A program made the translations under genes and the position numbers. From an uncultured Prevotella sp. (lineage in GTDB: Bacteria; Bacteroidota; Bacteroidia; Bacteroidales; Bacteroidaceae): DNA of 32,272 nt. The stretch lies in assembly GCA_900550035.1 (NCBI GenBank), contig URQS01000037.1, positions 1 through 32,272 on the forward strand. The letters run 5' to 3'. How positions within the stretch are numbered: position 1 is the first letter of the stretch; every line of letters begins with the position of its first letter. The notes under the pieces are model-generated. The model was given only the letters and a program-made list of their open reading frames with translations. It did not search any database and was not told where the DNA came from. Shown here in pieces: positions 1 to 7,538 of the stretch.

Positions 1-31
1 CACGTGCTCTGGCCAACTGAGCTAAAGAGGC
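1..31 (-). tRNA. tRNA, 5' part only (cut by the window edge)
   Basis: Read on the minus strand, positions 31 to 1 begin with a seven-base acceptor strand GCCTCTT, then TA, then a D-arm GCTC...GAGC around the AGTTGG loop, then A and the first bases of an anticodon stem (CGTG). This is the standard layout of tRNA positions 1 to about 30. The anticodon lies outside the window, so the amino acid cannot be read. The acceptor and D-arm would fit a Bacteroidales tRNA-Thr, but that is a guess. Its 5' end lies immediately after the SRP RNA on the same strand, so both are probably made as one precursor and separated at the tRNA 5' end by RNase P. Confidence 0.85.
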
Positions 32-134
32 GGGTGGGCAAGCTACTTACATCGCACCGCTACAACCAACTACCTTTGCTACGTTCCCGTCCTGGAGGAT
101 TCGAAGGGAGCTGGCCGTGTAAGACTTACCCGTC
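32..134 (-). ncRNA. ffs: Small signal recognition particle RNA (4.5S-like)
   Basis: The minus strand contains the SRP helix-8 core: CAGG, then the hairpin ACG-GGAA-CGT (plus positions 81-90) with its GGAA tetraloop, then AGCA and AAGG. This lines up with the conserved CAGG...GGAAGGAAGCAGCCAAGG core of bacterial 4.5S RNA. The ends pair: GGGTAAG near the 5' end (plus 125-131) with CTTGCCC near the 3' end (36-42), and the next CTTAC with GTAAG. The RNA would bind Ffh and guide membrane and secreted proteins to the translocon. A near-ideal Bacteroidota promoter lies just upstream. The exact ends are estimated from the closing stem. Confidence 0.82.
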
Positions 135-150
135 TTTTCAAAAGCGAGTG

Positions 151-181
151 CAAAGGTAAAGTTTTTTTTTGACAATGCAAA
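151..181 (-). promoter_or_regulatory. Promoter of the SRP RNA-tRNA transcript
   Basis: On the minus strand there is TACCTTTG (plus 151-158), matching the Bacteroidota -7 element TAnnTTTG, preceded after exactly 19 bases by TTTG (plus 178-181), the -33 element. A start about seven bases downstream of the -7 box would fall near 144, just before the SRP RNA. Confidence 0.8.
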
Positions 182-274
182 TTATCGAGCAACAAAGTTT
201 ATGTATTTAACATTTCTTTTGAACTTCATTATGTCAAAAAATGCTTATATGACAGGTATTTGGAAAAAAAGTAG

Positions 275-282
275 TAAGTTTG
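275..282 (+). promoter_or_regulatory. Probable -7 promoter element for the DUF4199 operon
   Basis: TAAGTTTG matches TAnnTTTG and lies about 30 bases before the first start codon of the plus-strand operon. No good TTTG box is seen at the expected distance (one at 259-262 is too close), so this promoter is supported by the -7 element alone. Confidence 0.45.
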
Positions 283-313
283 CAGCAGTTTTATAAAACC
301 CATACATTATTTA

Positions 314-826
314 ATGATAAAGATAGAAGAATTCATGCAGCTCAAGGCTTTCGCCCGAGTAGATGCACTTATGCTCACAGCCCTATGGACAGTAAGTTTC
401 GTATGCGTCACAATGATAGGGGCAGGAGTCGTGGGCAACCTCCTTGCAATGGCTACACCTTTCTTTATAGGATGGCGCACTTGCCTATTCCGCAACAACG
501 TTTTGAGCGGACACATATCAATGAGGCGTGCCTATGCATACAGTCTGTACAACTTCATTTACGCATCGCTGGCGTTTGCACTGGTGCAGTTCCTGTACTT
601 CAGATTTATGGACAATGGCGGCTTTGCCGGCGTACTGACCGACACGATGAAGACAATGGCACCGGTGTACGAGCAGAACGGAATCAGCCGCGCCGAACTG
701 AAGCAGAACATCGACATGCTGGCACAGCTCACTCCAATACAATGGTCGTTCGTGTTCATGCTACAGAACTTCTTCCTCGGAGCACTGGCAAGTCTGCCTA
801 TAGCTATTGTGTGCCGCAGAAAATAA
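314..826 (+). CDS. DUF4199-type membrane protein
   Basis: A 170-residue inner-membrane protein. Hydrophobic segments are seen at about residues 20-55 (one or two spans), 78-100 and 143-165, with a soluble loop around 100-140. The overall pattern matches DUF4199, a Bacteroidota family of unknown function that is often found directly before a family 2 glycosyltransferase, as here (43 bases to the next gene). That pairing suggests a role at the membrane near the glycosyltransferase, but no catalytic residues are evident. The ATG at 314 is the first start after the -7 element; an in-frame ATG at 335 is also possible. Confidence 0.75.
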   Translation: MIKIEEFMQLKAFARVDALMLTALWTVSFVCVTMIGAGVVGNLLAMATPFFIGWRTCLFRNNVLSGHISMRRAYAYSLYNFIYASLAFALVQFLYFRFMDNGGFAGVLTDTMKTMAPVYEQNGISRAELKQNIDMLAQLTPIQWSFVFMLQNFFLGALASLPIAIVCRRK

Positions 827-869
827 TAGAAACTATACATAATAAAATCGAACAAACAAACAACAGACT

Positions 870-1841
870 ATGGATATAACAGTCGTAATTCCACTATACA
901 ATGAGGACGAATCGCTCCCCGAACTGTACGCATGGATCGAACGCGTGATGAACAGCAACAATTTCACCTACGAGGTGATATTCGTCAACGACGGTTCGAC
1001 CGACCACTCATGGGACGTAATCGAGCAACTGAGCCGCGACCACGAGGAGGTGAAGGGCATCAAGTTCCGCCGCAACTACGGCAAGAGCCCGGCTCTGTAC
1101 TGCGGATTCAAGGCAGCCCAGGGCGACGTGGTGATAACCATGGACGCTGACCTGCAGGACTCGCCCGACGAGATTCCGGGACTGTACCATATGATTATGG
1201 ACGACGGCTACGACCTCGTGTCGGGATATAAGCAAAACCGTAAGCAGGGCGACCCACTGTCGAAGACCATTCCGACAAAGCTATTCAACGCCACAGCACG
1301 CAAGGTGAGCGGCATACACAATCTGCACGACTTCAACTGCGGACTGAAGGCTTACCGAAAAGAGGTGGTGAAGAACATTGAGGTGTACGGCGAGATGCAC
1401 CGCTACATACCCTATCTTGCCAAGAATGCCGGATTCGACAAGATTGGCGAGAAACCCGTACACCATCAGGCACGCAAGTTCGGCAAGTCGAAGTTTATGG
1501 GATGGAACCGTTTCTTCAACGGCTATCTCGACCTCATCACACTGTGGTTTCTCTCAAGTTTCGGACGCAAGCCTATGCACGTGTTCGGATTCTTGGGCAC
1601 GCTGATGTTCTTCATCGGATTTCTGGCAGTGGTAGCCCTGGGCGCAGACAAACTGTGGTGTCTCTCCAACGGCATTCCACAGCGACTCATCACCGACTCG
1701 CCCTACTTCTTCATAGCCCTTACGATGATGATGATAGGCACACAGATGTTTCTGGCGGGATTCATCGGCGACCTCGTGAGCCGCTCGTCGCAAAACCGCA
1801 ACGACTATCAGATAGAGAAGACGCTGAAATGCGAGGAATAA
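870..1841 (+). CDS. Family 2 glycosyltransferase, polyprenyl-phosphate type (DPM1/GtrB-like)
   Basis: A 323-residue GT-A fold enzyme. The N-terminal half has the sugar-nucleotide site VVIPLYNE (5-12), NDGSTD (40-45) and the metal-binding DAD in MDADLQD (91-97). The C-terminal part has two membrane spans at about 236-262 and 277-300. This is the architecture of dolichyl/undecaprenyl-phosphate glycosyltransferases (GtrB, ArnC, DPM1), which move a hexose from a nucleotide sugar to a polyprenyl phosphate at the inner leaflet. The sugar cannot be told from sequence. It follows the DUF4199 gene by 43 bases and precedes the DUF6452 gene by 35, so all are probably one transcript. Confidence 0.88.
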   Translation: MDITVVIPLYNEDESLPELYAWIERVMNSNNFTYEVIFVNDGSTDHSWDVIEQLSRDHEEVKGIKFRRNYGKSPALYCGFKAAQGDVVITMDADLQDSPDEIPGLYHMIMDDGYDLVSGYKQNRKQGDPLSKTIPTKLFNATARKVSGIHNLHDFNCGLKAYRKEVVKNIEVYGEMHRYIPYLAKNAGFDKIGEKPVHHQARKFGKSKFMGWNRFFNGYLDLITLWFLSSFGRKPMHVFGFLGTLMFFIGFLAVVALGADKLWCLSNGIPQRLITDSPYFFIALTMMMIGTQMFLAGFIGDLVSRSSQNRNDYQIEKTLKCEE

Positions 1842-1876
1842 CCGCCAACCTATGGCGATAGAAACAAAAAAAGACA

Positions 1877-2377
1877 ATGCGAAACAAGATAACAAAAACA
1901 ATCGCCGCCATGGCTGTGGCAATGTCGGCGGCATGCTCGTCGATCGACTGTCCGCTGAACAACCGCACATATATGTCGATGAAGCTGACGGGCAACGAGG
2001 CGGTGCTTGAGGACACGCTGACCATAGCCATACAGCGCTCGGCAGACAACCCCGAAGAGGACACGGTGCTCATCAACCGACAGACGGGACTGGACAGCCT
2101 GTCGGTGCCTATGAGCTATGCACGCACCGAAGACGTGTACTACCTGACTCTCGTACAGAAGGACACACGCAAGAAAACGGTGGACACGATAAGGGTGACG
2201 AAGCAGAACGAGCAGCACTTCGAATCGATAGACTGCGCCCCGGCAGTGTTCCACACCATCGAAGGCGTAAGATTCACACAGCATGCCATCGAAGACATCA
2301 AGATAAACAACAATAAGGTTACATACAATGACCCAAAGGCGCATCTACTCATTTATATCAAGAACAGCAATAATTAG
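1877..2377 (+). CDS. DUF6452-type lipoprotein
   Basis: A 166-residue secreted protein. The N-terminus has two basic residues, a short hydrophobic stretch and a lipobox-like AMSAAC with Cys20, so it is probably a lipoprotein. The remainder is predicted beta-rich, with a second early Cys (SIDCP) and a third near the middle (DCAP). It resembles the Bacteroidota family DUF6452, which usually sits next to a DUF6048 gene, as it does here; the two overlap by 50 bases in different frames, implying translational coupling. Function unknown; an envelope role is inferred from the signal and partner. Confidence 0.72.
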   Translation: MRNKITKTIAAMAVAMSAACSSIDCPLNNRTYMSMKLTGNEAVLEDTLTIAIQRSADNPEEDTVLINRQTGLDSLSVPMSYARTEDVYYLTLVQKDTRKKTVDTIRVTKQNEQHFESIDCAPAVFHTIEGVRFTQHAIEDIKINNNKVTYNDPKAHLLIYIKNSNN

Positions 2378-3035
2378 TATGCTGCTCTTGCTCGCCACTA
2401 CGGCAACTGCCAAGAAGAAGCAAGCAGCGAAAGGTAAGGCCAACACGACCGTCAAGGCCGACTCAATACCATTTCTGCGAGGCGTTGCCGTGTCGGCAGA
2501 CATGATCGGACTGGCAGAAATGGCACTGGGCAGTCACGGACATTATGAAGCACAGCTGCGTGTCAATCTGAAGGACAAGTACTTCCCCGTAGTGGAAATA
2601 GGCTACGGCACTGCCGATGCCGACGAAATTACCACCGGACTGAAATACAAGACTTCAGCCCCGTATGCACGTGTGGGTATGGACTTCAACATAGCACGCA
2701 ACAAGCACGACGACTACCGCATATATGTAGGCGCACGCTACGCCATGACCGACTATAAGTTTGACGTAAGCTCGGACGTGATAAAAGACCCAGTATGGGG
2801 CGACGAAGTGGAATACGGAGGCAAGGACATCAAGGCCAACTGCCACTGGCTGGAAGCGGTGTTCGGTGTAGACGCCAAGATATGGGGACCGCTAAGACTG
2901 GGATGGTCGGCACGATGGCGCAAGCGCATAGCCCACGACAACGGCACTATGGGCAACACATGGTATGTGCCGGGATTCGGCAAGCAAGCCGCCTCAAAAC
3001 TGGCGGGCACGTTCAACGTAACATTTGAATTTTAA
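2328..3035 (+). CDS. DUF6048-type outer-membrane beta-barrel protein
   Basis: A 235-residue protein with a signal peptide (RRIYSFISRTAIISMLLLLATTATA), then a lysine-rich stretch and alternating beta strands, ending in the aromatic FNVTFEF. A terminal Phe is typical of outer-membrane barrels. The pattern fits DUF6048. The ATG at 2328 overlaps the end of the previous gene and gives a proper basic n-region; a start at 2379 just after the previous stop would leave a truncated signal. The DUF6452 lipoprotein and this barrel probably work together, which is inferred from linkage only. Confidence 0.72.
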   Translation: MTQRRIYSFISRTAIISMLLLLATTATAKKKQAAKGKANTTVKADSIPFLRGVAVSADMIGLAEMALGSHGHYEAQLRVNLKDKYFPVVEIGYGTADADEITTGLKYKTSAPYARVGMDFNIARNKHDDYRIYVGARYAMTDYKFDVSSDVIKDPVWGDEVEYGGKDIKANCHWLEAVFGVDAKIWGPLRLGWSARWRKRIAHDNGTMGNTWYVPGFGKQAASKLAGTFNVTFEF

Positions 3036-3054
3036 GCACTAAAAAGCACAGCTT

Positions 3055-4071
3055 ATGAGCAAGAAGAAAATAGGATGGCGGATTGTGTTTCTGCTGTTTC
3101 TGATCATTGCAACAATAAACATCGTTCTGCAGCAGCGCAACACACCCTATCAGCACGACGAAGGACAGATATTCGGCACTTACTACCACATAACCTACCA
3201 GAACGACACATCGCTCAACGACGACATTCTGGCAGAGCTGAAGAAGGTGGACAATGCGCTGTCTATGTTCAACAAGAACTCTATCATAGCCCGCATCAAC
3301 CGCGGCGAGAATGCCGAAACAAACAATATGTTCAACCGTGTGTTCAAGCTGGCTGAGGAGGTATCTGCCAATACCGATGGAGCCTTCGACATAACCGTAG
3401 CACCGCTTGTCAATGCATGGGGATTCGGATTCAAGACGGGCAACCCTCCTACCCGACACGCCATCGACTCGCTGCGCGCCGCTGTGGGATACAAGACTGT
3501 TATGCTGCGCGACAACCACATATTCAAGCAGAACCCGAAGACCATGCTCGACTTCAGCGCTATCGCCAAAGGCTACGGTTGCGACGTGGTGGCATATATG
3601 CTGGAGCGCCGTGGTATCGAGAACTATATGATTGAGATTGGCGGCGAGGTGGTGACACACGGCATCAGCGAGAAACGACTGCCGTGGAAAATCGGCGTGA
3701 CCAAACCTACCGACGACTCGACGGCTGTAGACAAAGAGCTGCAGACGGTGCTGAACGTCAAGGACATGGCAATGGCTACAAGCGGCAACTACCGCAACTT
3801 CTACTATCGTGGCGGCAAGAAGTATGCCCACACCATCGACCCTGCTACGGGCTATCCCGTACAGCACAACATTCTGTCGGCTACAGTGCTTGCCAAGCGA
3901 TGCGCCGAAGCCGACGCCTACGCTACAGCATTCATGGTGATGGGACTCGACAAGGCTAAGAAAGTGCTCGACAAGCATCCCGAACTCATGGCATACCTGA
4001 TATACAGCGACAACAAGGGACAGCTGCAGGTATGGTACTCGCCATCAATGAAGGGCAAGATTCTGAAATAA
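3055..4071 (+). CDS. apbE: FAD:protein FMN transferase (ApbE)
   Basis: A 338-residue protein of normal ApbE length with one N-terminal hydrophobic anchor (about 9-26), facing the periplasm. ApbE transfers FMN from FAD to Thr or Ser of Na+-pumping and related redox subunits (NqrB/C, RnfD/G). Family motifs are present: LDFSAIAKGYGCDVVAYML, the flavin site IEIGGEV, and HTIDPATGYP with the metal-binding Asp262. No lipobox Cys is seen, unlike many ApbE proteins. It starts 19 bases after the DUF6048 gene and so belongs to that operon. No target flavoprotein gene is in the window. Confidence 0.93.
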   Translation: MSKKKIGWRIVFLLFLIIATINIVLQQRNTPYQHDEGQIFGTYYHITYQNDTSLNDDILAELKKVDNALSMFNKNSIIARINRGENAETNNMFNRVFKLAEEVSANTDGAFDITVAPLVNAWGFGFKTGNPPTRHAIDSLRAAVGYKTVMLRDNHIFKQNPKTMLDFSAIAKGYGCDVVAYMLERRGIENYMIEIGGEVVTHGISEKRLPWKIGVTKPTDDSTAVDKELQTVLNVKDMAMATSGNYRNFYYRGGKKYAHTIDPATGYPVQHNILSATVLAKRCAEADAYATAFMVMGLDKAKKVLDKHPELMAYLIYSDNKGQLQVWYSPSMKGKILK

Positions 4072-4108
4072 AAACTTACTTGAGTATCAAAAGCTTAACA
4101 TACTGGCT

Positions 4109-4768
4109 ATGAAGCTATACGACAGTCTGCAAGGCTCACCCCTCTTTCAAGGTCTCACCAGCGACAATCTGCTGCAAATCATCGGACAGACGAAGTTCAC
4201 CTTCCGCAAGATTGCCGCTGGCGACACTATCAAGAACGAAGGCGAACAGTGCAACCGCCTTGCGCTTATCACCTGCGGACAAGCCAAGTCGGTAACTCAC
4301 GCCGACGACCGCGGATACTCGTTTGAGGAGTGCGTGGCTGCTCCTTATATGCTTCAGCCCGAATGCGTGTTCGGACTGCACACACACTACACACGCACAT
4401 TCATAGCCACCAAAACGTGCGACACCGTGGAGATTGACAAGAACGACCTGATGCGCATATCCGACGAATTCATCATCTTCCGCATGAATCTCATCAACTT
4501 TATCTCGGCACTGTCGCAGAAGACCGAACGCAAACTATGGCACCCTATACCAGCCGACACACGCGGCAGAATAGTGTACTTCATCAAACAGCACTGCTCA
4601 TCGCCCACCGGACCTAAAACCATGCGTATCAAGATGACACGACTGGCGCAAGAGACAGGTATGGGCAGACGTGCCGTGTCGGAAGCACTCAATGCCATAC
4701 AAGACGAAAAACTGCTAACATTCAGTCGCGGGATAATCGAAATACCGCATATAGAAGCATTGAAATAA
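4109..4768 (+). CDS. Crp/Fnr family transcription regulator
   Basis: A 219-residue regulator. Residues about 10-120 form the cyclic-nucleotide-binding-like beta roll (GDTIKNEGEQCNRLALI), then a long dimer helix, and residues about 150-215 form a winged helix with the recognition segment LAQETGMGRRAVSEALNAI. There is no N-terminal cysteine cluster of the Fnr type, and the usual phosphate-binding signature of cAMP receptors is not evident, so the ligand is unknown. It lies 37 bases after apbE and could be co-transcribed. The next gene has its own promoter. Confidence 0.85.
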   Translation: MKLYDSLQGSPLFQGLTSDNLLQIIGQTKFTFRKIAAGDTIKNEGEQCNRLALITCGQAKSVTHADDRGYSFEECVAAPYMLQPECVFGLHTHYTRTFIATKTCDTVEIDKNDLMRISDEFIIFRMNLINFISALSQKTERKLWHPIPADTRGRIVYFIKQHCSSPTGPKTMRIKMTRLAQETGMGRRAVSEALNAIQDEKLLTFSRGIIEIPHIEALK

Positions 4769-4841
4769 GACATATCAAAGCATCAGAATAACGCCTGTAC
4801 TGACACATACATAATATAAGTTAAAAACCCATTCAACAATA

Positions 4842-4871
4842 TTTGCATATGTAATATTTTCCGTAAATTTG
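4842..4871 (+). promoter_or_regulatory. Promoter of the M3 peptidase gene
   Basis: TTTG at 4842-4845 (-33) and TAAATTTG at 4864-4871 (-7) are separated by 18 bases, close to the Bacteroidota consensus. Transcription would start near 4879, about 30 bases before the ATG at 4908. This rules out the TTG at 4869 as a start codon, since it lies inside the -7 box. Confidence 0.75.
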
Positions 4872-4907
4872 CATACTGATATATCACACAGATTTTTAGG
4901 ATTTAGT

Positions 4908-6998
4908 ATGTTGGAAAATAACACAAATACTCCGGAGAGAAAGAATCCATTCTTTGAACCTTACAACACCCCGCACGATACAGTTCCATTCAACCGCATC
5001 AAGACTTCTGACTACGAAGAAGCCTTCATGGAGGGTATTCGACGCGACGACGAGGCTATTGAAAAACTCGTGAACGACCCCGAACCTCCTACATTCGAAA
5101 ACACCATAGTGCGCGTTGACAATGAGAACGGCGAGGGATATTACGACCTGCTTTCACGCGTGTCGACAGTTTTCTCGTGCATGCTCAGCGCCGAGACATG
5201 CGACGAGTTGGACCAACTGGCGCAAAAACTCAGCCCTATTCTCACAAAGCACGCCAACGACGTGAAGCTCAACCGACGACTGTTTGAGCGCATCAAGCAC
5301 GTATACGAGCACCATCGTGAGCTGACCGCCGAGGAGCAGATGCTTCTCGACAACTGCTACGACGGATTCGTACGTAGCGGTGCACTGCTCGACGACGAGG
5401 GCAAAGAGCGTCTGCGCAAACTCACCGAGGAGGCAGGCATGCTGTCGCTGCAGTTCTCGCAAAACCTGTTGAAAGAGAACAAAGCATTCACACTAAACAT
5501 AACCGACGAGGCACAGCTCGACGGTCTGCCCGAAACAGCTCGCGAGGCTGCAGCACTCGCTGCCAAGGAAGCCGACAAAAAGGGATGGCTCTTCACCCTC
5601 GACTATCCCAGCTTCTCGCCATTCATGACCTACAGCACCCAGCGCGAACTGCGCAAGCAGCTGTATATGGCACGCAACACAGAGGGAACACACGACAACA
5701 GTGAGAACAACCTCGAAATATGCAAGCGACTCGTCAATCTGCGCCGCGAGATAGCACAGCTTCTGGGCTACGAAACCTTTGCCGACTATGTGCTCGTTCA
5801 TCGCATGGCATCGAACGTGGGCAATGTCTACAAACTGCTCGACGACCTGATTGATGCCTACAAGCCTACCGCAATTGAGGAGGTGAAGGCAATAGAGCGT
5901 GAGGCGAAGGACGCTGAAGGCGAAGGATTCGAACTCATGCCGTGGGACTTCGGCTACTACTCACACAAGTTGCAGATGCGCGAGTTCAACCTCGATGCCG
6001 AGATGCTGCGCCCCTACTTCGAACTGTCGAAGGTGATTGAGGGAGTGTTCGGACTCGCCACACGCCTCTACGGCATCACATTCAAGGAGAACAAGGACAT
6101 TCAGGTATACCATCCCGACGTGAAGGCTTACGAAGTATTCGACAAGGACGGCTCGTATCTGGCTGTGTTCTATGCCGACTTCCATCCACGCAAGGGCAAG
6201 CAGGGCGGTGCATGGATGACCGAATTCCAGGGACAATGGATCGACCGCAAGGGCGTGAACGTACGTCCGCACGTTAGCGTGGTGATGAACCTGACCAAAC
6301 CCACCGACGAAAAACCAGCTCTGCTGACACTTGGCGAGGTGGAGACTTTCCTGCATGAGTTCGGCCACTCGCTTCACGGCATGTTCGCCAACACACGATT
6401 CGAGAGCCTCAGCGGCACTAATGTATGGTGGGACTTCGTAGAACTGCCGTCGCAGTTTATGGAGAACTATGCTGTCGAAAAGGAGTTCCTACGCACCTTC
6501 GCATTCCACTATGAGACGGGCGAACCTATGCCCGACGAACTGATAGAGCGCATCGTGAAGAGCCGCAACTTCATGGCTGCATACGCATGTATGCGACAGG
6601 TAAGCTTCGGACTGCTCGACATGGCTTACTATACAAAGAAAGACGAGTTCAAGGACGACATCATACCGTTTGAGAAGCAGGCTTGGGCCAAGGCTCAGGT
6701 GATGAAGCAACTGCCCGACACATGCATGACCACACAGTTCTCGCACATCATGGCGGGCGGATATGCTGCCGGATACTACAGCTACAAATGGGCTGAAGTG
6801 CTCGATGCCGACGCATTCAGCGTGTTCAAGCACAATGGCATATTCGACCAAAAGACCGCTCAGAGTTTCCGTGACAACATACTCTCGAAGGGTGGTACCG
6901 AACATCCGATGGAACTGTACAAGCGCTTCCGCGGACAGGAACCTTCTATCAATGCCCTACTTGAACGCAACGGTATAAAGAAACAGACGAACAAGTAA
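4908..6998 (+). CDS. dcp: M3 family metallopeptidase (peptidyl-dipeptidase Dcp / oligopeptidase type)
   Basis: A 696-residue thimet-like oligopeptidase. The zinc site is complete: HEFGH with His483, Glu484 and His487, and the third ligand Glu512 in the following VELPSQF segment. The N-terminal two thirds are helical, as in the family. No signal peptide is seen, so it is probably cytoplasmic and degrades short peptides; Dcp removes C-terminal dipeptides. I chose the ATG at 4908, because the frame extends upstream only through a TTG inside the promoter. It is followed by the dCMP deaminase gene after 45 bases. Whether it acts as a dipeptidase or an oligopeptidase cannot be read from sequence. 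Confidence 0.9.
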   Translation: MLENNTNTPERKNPFFEPYNTPHDTVPFNRIKTSDYEEAFMEGIRRDDEAIEKLVNDPEPPTFENTIVRVDNENGEGYYDLLSRVSTVFSCMLSAETCDELDQLAQKLSPILTKHANDVKLNRRLFERIKHVYEHHRELTAEEQMLLDNCYDGFVRSGALLDDEGKERLRKLTEEAGMLSLQFSQNLLKENKAFTLNITDEAQLDGLPETAREAAALAAKEADKKGWLFTLDYPSFSPFMTYSTQRELRKQLYMARNTEGTHDNSENNLEICKRLVNLRREIAQLLGYETFADYVLVHRMASNVGNVYKLLDDLIDAYKPTAIEEVKAIEREAKDAEGEGFELMPWDFGYYSHKLQMREFNLDAEMLRPYFELSKVIEGVFGLATRLYGITFKENKDIQVYHPDVKAYEVFDKDGSYLAVFYADFHPRKGKQGGAWMTEFQGQWIDRKGVNVRPHVSVVMNLTKPTDEKPALLTLGEVETFLHEFGHSLHGMFANTRFESLSGTNVWWDFVELPSQFMENYAVEKEFLRTFAFHYETGEPMPDELIERIVKSRNFMAAYACMRQVSFGLLDMAYYTKKDEFKDDIIPFEKQAWAKAQVMKQLPDTCMTTQFSHIMAGGYAAGYYSYKWAEVLDADAFSVFKHNGIFDQKTAQSFRDNILSKGGTEHPMELYKRFRGQEPSINALLERNGIKKQTNK

Positions 6999-7043
6999 GG
7001 TTCACATTATATATAAAAGAAACATTAAAAACAAAAATATACT

Positions 7044-7538
7044 ATGCCAATAAAGCATACCACTCCCCTCCCTACGGGGGAGGGGCAAGGAGGAGGAGCT
7101 TCTAAGCAACTCTGTCTTGACCTGCGCTACCTCCGTATGGCTCGTATATGGGCAGAAAACAGCTACTGCCAACGACGCAAGGTGGGAGCGCTCGTTGTGA
7201 AAGAGAAAATGATAATAAGCGACGGCTACAACGGCACGCCAAGCGGATTTGAAAACGTATGCGAGGACGAAATGAACGTAACCAAGCCTTACGTTCTGCA
7301 CGCCGAAGCCAACGCTATCACAAAACTGGCACGCAGCTCGAACAACAGCGACGGAGCTACGCTCTACGTCACTGCCTCGCCATGCATAGAATGCGCCAAA
7401 CTGATAATACAGGCGGGCATCAAACGCGTCATATACGGCGAGCAATACCGTCTGACCGACGGCATCGACCTGCTGAAAAGAGCCAATATAGAAGTTAAAT
7501 ATCTAAATCCGGACGATTATGAACATGAAAACGTCTAA
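7044..7538 (+). CDS. Deoxycytidylate (dCMP) deaminase family protein
   Basis: A 164-residue zinc deaminase. The active site is intact: His86-Ala-Glu88 and PCIEC with Cys114 and Cys117. The core from about residue 20 (KQLCLDLRYLRMARIWAE, NGTPSGFENVCEDE) closely follows the ComEB/dCMP deaminase family, which makes dUMP for thymidylate synthesis. The first 20 residues are not family sequence: PLPTGEGQGGG is encoded by a GC-rich hairpin repeat that appears to have landed just after the start codon and kept the frame. The gene overlaps the S41 protease gene by 20 bases. Confidence 0.9.
   Translation: MPIKHTTPLPTGEGQGGGASKQLCLDLRYLRMARIWAENSYCQRRKVGALVVKEKMIISDGYNGTPSGFENVCEDEMNVTKPYVLHAEANAITKLARSSNNSDGATLYVTASPCIECAKLIIQAGIKRVIYGEQYRLTDGIDLLKRANIEVKYLNPDDYEHENV
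7057..7103 (+). repeat. GC-rich hairpin repeat inside the dCMP deaminase N-terminus
   Basis: The segment contains the palindrome CCCCTCCC (7065-7072) and GGGAGGGG (7078-7085) with a five-base loop, followed by AAGGAGGAGG. Read in frame it gives PLPTGEGQGGG. Elements of this type (CTCCCC...GGGGAGGGGC) are scattered between genes in many Bacteroidota genomes. No second copy was noticed in this window. Confidence 0.6.

Noticed and set aside
32..134. SRP RNA read on the plus strand
   Set aside because: The end stem also pairs on the plus strand, but only the minus strand gives the GGAA-loop helix-8 core and has the consensus promoter in the right place.
3013..3978. Minus-strand reading frame of 321 codons
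   Set aside because: It is opposite apbE, which has complete family motifs.
4869..4907. Upstream TTG start for the M3 peptidase
   Set aside because: The codon lies inside the -7 promoter element and the added residues are not family sequence.
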